64,000 bases of DNA. It comes from Arachis hypogaea. Lineage: Eukaryota > Streptophyta > Magnoliopsida > Fabales > Fabaceae. The notes under the pieces were generated by a model. It ran no database searches and was not told the DNA's origin. It worked only from the letters and a program-made list of their open reading frames with translations. The stretch is from NCBI RefSeq assembly GCF_003086295.3, contig NC_092048.1:105850276-105914275 (forward strand), written 5' to 3'. The position numbers and the translations under genes are program-made. How positions within the stretch are numbered: the stretch's first letter is position 1; every line of letters begins with the position of its first letter. Below, one piece after another: positions 57,241 through 64,000 of the stretch.

Positions 57241-58327
57241 AAGCTTTCTTGTCCCTAAGCAAGTGCTGGAACAAGAGAATGATGAATGGAATGCCAAGAG
57301 AAATGAGTCATTCTTGTGGAAGTCATGTCTCTGGTTTTGTGGTGGTTTCATGCATAGCAACTTAGGTTCATTCCTTCACTGGCTTTCAGACCTTTATCAT
57401 GTCCTAGAATACTCACTGTGATTGCATCCCATGAGACTTTTATTCATTGATCCTTTTGTTGTCATTTCAGGGCTTATTTGTGTTCTTAGGCCAAGTGCTC
57501 TGTAAGGGGGCAACTCTTTAAAATAAGCTTTCAGCCAACACTCCCGAACCAGTTGGTTCAAGGTGCTAGGTGTTGAAGCACCCCTAAGGACTTACTTCCT
57601 CAAGTCTCTCCCCCATACATACACACCACAGGCACATGGTTTATTTATTTTCTTTCCTTGAGGTCTTGTTATCCAGCACCTCTTTGGGTTACTAAATGTT
57701 CTGTAGCAAAGATTGCTCTTGATAGTGGACTTTCAGCTGATAATTCCGGGTTAGTTAACTTAAGTTACCAAGTGATAAAGCACCCCTGAGAGCTTAGTAA
57801 TCCAAGCAGATCCTTGGTACAGGAACACCACAGACACATCCCTCAAGACTCAAACCCTTGGTGCCTAGCTTCTTTTCTTGCTATTTTTCTTTTATTCTTC
57901 AACTTTGATTGTTCTTTTCCTTTTTCTTATTAGGATCTTGTTATTTAGCTAGTCTCATGGGTATGTTCAAAGCATAGTATTCATGACAGATAGCTGTCTT
58001 CCCACCTTGTGGTTGAACCAACTTAGCTAACTTATGACCACACCACAAACTCAGGAACTTACTCCATAGTATGAACTTCACTCTGGTCTTTTATAAAACA
58101 CTCATTCTCTTTTCATTTGATTCAAAAGGGGACAAGCATACAAATAAGCAAGGTGAAGATGCAGCAATGACATTCAGACTAGCAAACACAGCCCTAATCA
58201 ACAAAAAGTTTAAAAGACAGAATTGAAAAAGGTTCAAACTAACATGGAAGCATGTTCTATTTCATACAAGATCTTCCTTATTTAAAGCATAGAAAAAGAT
58301 GGACCAAAGAAGGAACTCCACCACCTT
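57241..58327 (-). other. C2 3' non-coding region
   Basis: No supported ORF. Sense includes TGTGGTGTGTATGTAT (57618 region) and GGTTAACTAACCCGG (57747 region), shared with element A. Confidence 0.6.
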
Positions 58328-59859
58328 TTACTCATGTGGTTGCCCATGCTCTCCTCCTTGCTTGTCCTCTTTGTGTCCCTCTTGAGTGCTCATACTCCCA
58401 CTCCCTTTGCTCTTTCCAATCAACTTCTTCCAGAAACCACCATCTTCCATCTTCTTCTTTAGTGTTTCCTTCTGCTGTTTCACTTTCCTTTCTTCTTGTT
58501 CCACAAAATCTTTTTGAACCTCATCATATGTAGGGATAGCATAGTGTAGATGATGCATATGACTAGACATGTAGTTCAACTTGGCTTGAGTGTTTACGTT
58601 GAACTCCTCCCTATGTAGTTGCCGTCCTTCATTAAGAACAGTGAACTCATTGAATGCTTTCATCTGAGCTATTTGCCGCTGATTGAGTTCTTGCAAGTGC
58701 TTATCTTGACGTTCTTGCCTCTCAGTAACTTGGTGGATGGATTGAGTGAGCTAGGAGTAGTGTTCCTGTTGCTGCTCCATTTGTTGTTTCTACCACTCTT
58801 CTTGTTGGCTCATCCAGTTGGACTGAAGGTTTAGTATTTGCTCTTGTCCTTCCATATGTCTCATCCCCAAATCTTCAATGGCTCTTAGAAGGTGATTCAT
58901 ATTCAAGTTGGCTGGGTCATGATGTTCCTCTTGTTGATATTCTTCCTGATGAGATTCTTCTTGATGAGCTCCTTCTTTCGCTTTTTGCTTTCCTATTTGG
59001 GGTCTTCTTTGTTGTTGGGCGGGAGTAGTATAGATCAGACGCTGGAGTGTAACTAGCCTCCCAAGATTCACCCAGTCTGGATTGCTATCCTCGAAGACTA
59101 CCTTGGCTCTTGTACACAATCTGAGAATAGTGCTGGGGTACCAAAGCCTGGCACCCGGATCAACCTTCTCAGCTGACTCTTGAATCCCCTCAGCTATGAG
59201 TTCATGCACATTGATTTCTCCACCCTGTACTAGGCAATGTACCATAGTCGCTCGATTGATATTGACCTCTGAATTATTTGCAGCTGGGAGGATAAACCTC
59301 CTTACGAGTTCAAACCATCCCTTGGCCTCTGGGCTAAGGTCTCCCCTCTTGATGAATCGAGGTCTCCCATCTGCATACCTCTCCCAGCAGCTGCTATAAC
59401 ACAGATATCAGTCACGATTTCTGTGAGCTCATCATTGTCAGGGCTCTTATTTATCCTTGCATGATAACTGAGCTCATCAAAATGTGGTAATTTCAGGTGA
59501 AGAGTTCTTGTTATAGCATTTGGGCTGATGTCCACCTCCTTTCCTCTTACGTAGCTTTTGAAGGTTGGGGCCTTGGTTTTGTCTTCTCTAACCACATTTG
59601 CATAAAACTTTTTGATGAGGTTTGCATTGATCTTCCCCTCTGGATTCGTGAGCCTTTGCCACCCTCTTTGTTCAATTTTCTCCCGAATATGTGGGCACTC
59701 GTCTTCATTGATTTGGAAGGTTAACTCGGGCAGTATCTTTTTGAGCTTTATCTGCTCAAATTCTTGTTCATGGAATGCAGTTTTGAATATCTTCTGATCG
59801 AAAGGAATGCTCTCCATTGGTTTCTTCCTCTTTTGCCTCTTGGAGCTTGATGATGCCAT
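58328..59859 (-). pseudogene. C2 ORF2: plant putative transposon-protein family, broken
   Basis: Sense start MASSSSKRQKRKKP at ATG 59859. The first part (to 59302) has IEQRGWQRLTNP, NANLIKKFYANV and YVRGKEVDISPNAI, the RGW...FY.N pattern of the plant 'putative transposon protein'/Athila ORF-1 group. A frame change near 59310-59330 moves to the frame of 59245-58328, which has TAG at 58792-58790 and 58753-58751. That part carries LWYPSTILRLCTRAKVVFE, a glutamine-rich stretch and a basic C-terminus. Same type as R1 ORF2. It lies in the env-like position, but no signal peptide or membrane segment is visible. Confidence 0.7.
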
Positions 59860-60015
59860 CAACTTGAGTTGCTGTGTGAGGAGATTGGAAGGTACGGATA
59901 GATAAGGAATTTGGTTGGTTAGGACGAGGTGTGATGAAGGAATTTTGGATGCCGGAAGTGTGAAGTGTGGAGAGTGGGAATTCGAGTGTGAGGGGTAAGT
60001 ACGCACTAGGACTCA

Positions 60016-60023
60016 CTTATATA
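60016..60023 (-). promoter_or_regulatory. Candidate internal TATA box upstream of C2 ORF2
   Basis: Sense TATATAAG, 157 bases before the ORF2 ATG, followed by a C/T-rich stretch (CTCACACTCG, CCACACTTCACACTTCC) like a plant leader. Confidence 0.45.
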
Positions 60024-60667
60024 GGGAGATGATGAGGGGATGAAAGGTATGGATTGATGTGGAGGTTGTTGGATGGACGGATGGGGTTTTGCAGAGCATG
60101 AGCACAAGGATCGTCATCTTTATGAGGGCTATTGGTTCGGTCTTCAAGGGTCTCCTTTCTTCAATGTTGCATGGCAACATTTTCCAATACATCCCCCTTT
60201 GGTGCATGTGTGTTGTATCCTCCTTTTGTGGTGTCCAAACCTTCTTCATTTAATTGTCCAATCAATCCTCTTCAATGCTCCTTTCCTTTTCCCTATAAAA
60301 ATAAAATAAAAAAATCAATATCATAAAAAAAAGATTTAAACTTTACGGCTAGAATAATAAGGAAAAAGAATTAGATTGTTTATTCATGACTACTAACTAA
60401 CTAACTAACTGTGCATCCTTATATGCATATTCGTGGCACCTTGGGTGACACCAAACTTAGTTTGGAGCATTGTGATGAAAAAGTCTTTGTTCAAAGCTAC
60501 AAGACTAGCATGCTCTGAGTTGCATTCATGCTTTCTTGGCATGCTTTGAACACCAAACTTGTTCTTCACTATATACTGCATAACAAGGATTTCACCAAGT
60601 GTTAGTCAAGCTTGGGTTGGAATTCATAAAAATTGACTTATTAACTATTTTCTAAAAGCATATAAAA
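60024..60667 (-). other. C2 spacer between hairpin motif and ORF2
   Basis: No supported ORF. PPT-like copies (sense TAAGTTTGGTGT and AAGTTTGGTGTT) near 60446-60458 and 60550-60561. Confidence 0.6.
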
Positions 60668-60714
60668 CATGGGTTGCCTCCCATGAAGCGCTTCTTTAGA
60701 GTCACTAGCTTGAC
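60668..60714 (-). other. Conserved two-hairpin motif after the main ORF (C2)
   Basis: Sense stem 1 GTCA/TGAC, AAGCGCTT, stem 2 CATGGG-AGGCAA-CCCATG, all fully paired. It starts 13 bases after the ORF stop at 60727. Loop identical to element A, stem bases different. Confidence 0.75.
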
Positions 60715-60726
60715 GTTTCGCCTTCA

Positions 60727-63559
60727 TCAGGGAGGTCGATAGTGCTTCAAGTCTTCTCCTCTGGCAGTAGACCTATATCCAGTAGTTGTATCAATGATCT
60801 CTACATGTTCCAAGGAGAGAACTCTGTTGATAGCGAAGACCTTAGGTAGCTGAGATGGCACAGTGGGGAGATCAGGGGGGATATCTGGGAAGTAAGCTGA
60901 AATCACTTTATCCCCTGGAGAGAAGTCCTCTGTAGGGATCTTTTTGTTCCTCCACCTCCTTGGTACCTTCTTCTTTGTTCCTTGTGCTGTTGTCTTACTC
61001 TTTGTGGCCTCTTCTTCTAAAGGAATTTTGATGTTGTCTTCACATGCCTCTGGTGGTTTAGGTTCTTCCAGCTTTTCCTTGAGCTGTGACAGCTGCTTGT
61101 TTCCTTGTCCATCAACCAAGGGAATCTCCGGATGAGCTTGTTGTTCTTCAGTACTCATCTCTTCCTTCAGTATCTCACTGTTATCCTTCCTTGGTTCTTT
61201 GTTCTCTTGATCTGTTTCTTGTGAGTGTTTGAAAACAGTGAAGGTGAGCTGTTCATCATGGATCCTCAAAATTAGCTCCCCTCGCTCCACATCTATGAGT
61301 GCTCTGGCTGTAGCTAGGAATGGTCTTCCCAATATGATTGGGTCAGTGTAACTCTCTTCCATGTCCAATATGACAAAGTCTGCTGAGAGGAAGTATTTCC
61401 CAACCTTTACCAACACATTTTCCACCACTCCTATTGCTTGTTTTTGAGTTTTGTCAGCCAGCCTGATGACTACATCTGTGGGCATTATCTCATTGATCTG
61501 CAGGCTTTTCACAAGGGATAAGGGTATTAAGTTGATGCTTGCTCCCAAATCGCAGAGTGCTCTATCAAACATTGTTTCTCCTATGGCACAGGGGATATGA
61601 AAACTCCCTGGGTCCTTTCTTTTTGTAGGCAACTCTGGTTGAATGAGGGCGCTGCACTCCTTGTTCATCACTATAGTTTGGCCTCCCTTGAGTGAGCTTT
61701 TCCTGGGAAGCAGTTCCTTCATATACTTGATGTATGCAGGCATTTGTTGGATGGTCTTGATGAATGGTATGTTTACATGCAGAGAAGCAAACAAGTCAAG
61801 AAATCTTGAGTATATTCTCTTCTCCACAGCACCATCGAGTAGTTGAGGAAATGGTGCATAGAGTCTCAGCAGCTCCTGTTGTGAGATTTTTGGTTCTTGG
61901 TGATCTTTTTCCTTCTCCTCTGCTGAGGTATCTCCAGGTTGTTCTGACGGCTTGTTTGGCTTGTCCTCAGTCTCCTTATCACTTATAGTGACCATCTTGC
62001 AATCTTTCCACCTTACTTTCTTTGTTTCTCTTCTCGGATTTTTCTCTGTGTCACTTGGGAATCCATCTGTAGGTTTGGGAATCTGCTCAGAGAGATACCC
62101 TACTTGAGATTCCAACCTCTTGATGGTGTCTCCCTGGTTCTTAAAATTTGCTCGCACTTCCTCCTTGAACGCCTTGTTATCTTGAATCTCTTTGCCTATG
62201 CCTTCAAGTAGATTCTCAATCCTTGAGAGTCTGTCATCAAATGATGGGTGATTGGGATTAGAAGTCGAAGGATGAGGAGTGTTATTTTGGTTTTGATATG
62301 GGTGTGGAGAGGTATTGTCATGGTGGTGTTGATATGTTCTTTGTGTGAATTGTTGGTGAGCTGCATTGTTGTTGGGGTTGTGACGTCTCTGATCTTGGCC
62401 TTGATCTTGTTGATTCCCCCACCTAAAGTTTGGGTGATTTCTCCATCCAGGGTTGTAGGTCTTGGAGTATGGATCATGGTTTTGCCTAGATGAATTCCCA
62501 ATGTAGTTGGCTTGCTCCTGACTACCCTTTGCTTCTTCATTCACTCCTTCTTGGGTTGCTGATAAAGTGGTGATTGCTGCTACTTGGTTCCTCTCCATCT
62601 TCTTGGTGAGGTCAGCCAGCTGCTTAGTAATGAGCTTATTTTGGGCCAGCAGAGCATCTACATTGTTTAGCTCCATCACTCCTCTAGTGTTCCCTCTTTC
62701 AGAAGCATAGAAATAGTCATTTTCTGCTACAGTCTCAATGACATCTATGGCTTCTTCAATGGTCTTCTTCTTGTTCAAAGATCCCCCGGATGAGTGGTCT
62801 ACTGCTTTCTTTGATTCATAAGAAAGGCCTTCATAGAAAATGTGTAGCTGCACCCATTCATTGAATATATCTGGTGGACACCTCCTTGTCAGGTCCTTAA
62901 ACCTCTCCCATGCTTCATATAGAGTCTCACCATCTTGTTGCCTGAAAGTTTGGACCTCAGCTCTCAGCCTGTTGATTCTTTGGGGAGCATAGAATCTGGC
63001 TAAAAATTTGTTCACCACATCTTCCCAAGTTGTCAAACTCTCCTTCGGAAAAGACTCCAGCCACTTGGCTGCCTTATCCTTGAGTGAGAATGGAAATAAG
63101 AGCAGTCTATAGGCGTCATGATGAACACCATTAGACTTCACCGTGTCACATATACTCAGGAAGGTGGTTAGATGTTGATTGGGGTCTTCTTGGACTCCTC
63201 CGAACGAACGAACAGCTGTTCTGAACAAGGGTGATGAGCTGCGGTTTTAGTTCAAAATTATTGGCATGGATGGTCGGCTTTTGAATGCTACTTCCACAGT
63301 TTCCTGGGTTTGGATTGATGTAAGAGCCTAAAACTCTTCTCTCCTCCCCAGCATGATTTGCTCGACCTTCTCTGCCATGGTTGTGAGCTTCTTCTTCATG
63401 ATGGTTTTCCATGTTTTCTTCCATGTTTGGTTCAAAGTATTCCTCCTCTTGCTCGGCACCCACTACTCATTTTTCTCTTGCTTCCCTCCTTAATCTAAGG
63501 AAGGTCCTCTCAAGTTCTGAATCAAAGGAAGTTGAAGCCTCGCTTCTTCTCCCTGTCAT
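60727..63559 (-). pseudogene. gag-pro: C2 gag-protease joined to integrase C-terminal-like tail, pol deleted
   Basis: Start ATG 63559 (MTGRRSEAS). Two breaks lie early: TGA at 63469-63467 and a four-base tandem expansion (GTTC three times) near 63200 that shifts the frame. Downstream the frame is open for about 820 codons. Gag: LLLFPFSLKDKAAKWLESFP, GETLYEAWERFKDL. Linker: NHPNFRWGNQQ. Protease: CDLGASINLIPLSL with Asp at 61551-61549, and IILGRPFLATARALIDV. An acidic stretch of about 80 residues then leads into FSPGDKVISAYFPD and HVEIIDTTTGYRS...LKHYRPP. These resemble the start and end of the element A integrase C-terminal module. RT, RNase H and the integrase core are absent. The enzymes would have to come from elsewhere. 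Confidence 0.85.
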
Positions 63560-63823
63560 AAAACTAACAAAGCACAAGCAAGGAAAATAGATGCAGAAAG
63601 TATTTCTGTTAGAATTACTGTTAGTGTGAGTGATGCAATATATCAAACAGTTAGTGGGTCAGTGAATTGAATTGTAAATAACTAAAAAAAAATGAAAAAG
63701 TAGGGGGAGGGGGAGAAATTAGCTAAAACTGAAAGTAAATTACTCAAACAGAAAATTAAATCAAACAAACTAAAAATGCTCAATCTAGTTATCCTCCAAT
63801 TTAATCATTGTTGATTCAAAATC

Positions 63824-63843
63824 AATCCTCGGCAACGGCACCA
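63824..63843 (-). other. Primer binding site, tRNA-Asp type, two changes (C2)
   Basis: Plus strand AATCCTCGGCAACGGCACCA. Within the last 18 bases the differences from the tRNA end are C to T and G to A, as expected from CpG decay. Confidence 0.85.
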
Positions 63844-63849
63844 TAAACT

Positions 63850-64000
63850 TGATACGCAGAAAACTTGTCTCGCAACAAATTTCCTTCGGCAAGTGTACCG
63901 AATTCGTCGTCAAGTAAAAACTCACAATAGAGTGAGGTCGAATCCCACAGAGATTGATTGATCAAGCAACTTTAATTAAAGGAATGTTCTAGTTGAGCGA
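63850..64000 (-). repeat. Element C2 5' LTR, cut by the window end
   Basis: TGATACGCAGAAAAC... matches the first 150 bases of 55100-57226 with few differences. Confidence 0.9.

Larger units (their letters stand above)
55100..64000 (-). mobile_element. Element C2: Athila-like element lacking RT, RNase H and integrase core
   Basis: Minus strand: 5' LTR from 63850 (cut by the window), primer site, gag-protease fused to an integrase-like tail (63559-60727), hairpin motif, ORF2 (59859-58328), 3' non-coding region and 3' LTR 57226-55100. The left flank GGAAG (55095-55099) is the probable target site; its partner is outside. It cannot be autonomous. Confidence 0.88.

Overview
The window is plant nuclear DNA made almost entirely of nested long-terminal-repeat (LTR) retrotransposons of the Ty3/gypsy Athila-like type. 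I find no host gene. The autonomous element, the tRNA-Asp primer sites shared by all families, the LTR families with CG-rich palindrome boxes and the proline/glutamine-rich orphan ORFs suggest a legume, most probably peanut (Arachis). The lineage is a family-level reading; the genus is recognition from memory and less certain.

Layout, from the oldest host inward. N2 (+, 52714-55099) is an old element whose 5' LTR was split by R2 and whose ORF was split by C2. R2 (-) has its 5' LTR at 51093-52713, a decayed ORF1 at 50927-49095, and a post-ORF CG-rich zone broken into 48583-49094, 19510-19715 and 2427-2680 by three insertions. These are R1 (target-site duplication CGCGC), B (GCGTC) and C (the LTR at 1-2426). 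R1 (-, 19716-48582) is itself split by N1 (+, 24643-31559, 3' LTR truncated) and by A (+, 32401-44527, TSD GAGGG). C2 (-, 55100 to beyond 64000) is a sister of C inserted in N2.

A is the only autonomous copy: nearly identical 2399-bp LTRs, an intact gag-protease ORF and an intact RT/RNase H/integrase ORF, separated in the same frame by one UAA. C2 keeps gag-protease but joins it directly to an integrase C-terminal-like tail, and carries a broken downstream ORF2. B, R1, R2, N1 and N2 have no recognisable gag or pol. They encode two unrelated orphan protein families, so they probably depend on A-like elements in trans. The R/N and C families also carry ORF2, related to a plant 'putative transposon protein' family.

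Bases 6480-7479 are a 1000-N gap. About 6.2 kb on its left (306-6479) recurs on its right (7480-13659), with differences that are mostly one- or two-base, largely homopolymer, indels. This looks like two overlapping contig ends placed side by side, so the left copy of B is probably a duplicate of the right one.

The most interesting signal is a two-hairpin motif 10-20 nt after the main ORF stop codon in A, C2, R1, R2 and N1. Its stems change sequence between families while staying paired. Other notable features are palindrome arrays inside the LTRs whose arms co-vary, a 17-nt internal duplicate of the polypurine tract next to ORF2, and clustering of insertions in the CG-rich zone after ORF1 of R-type elements.
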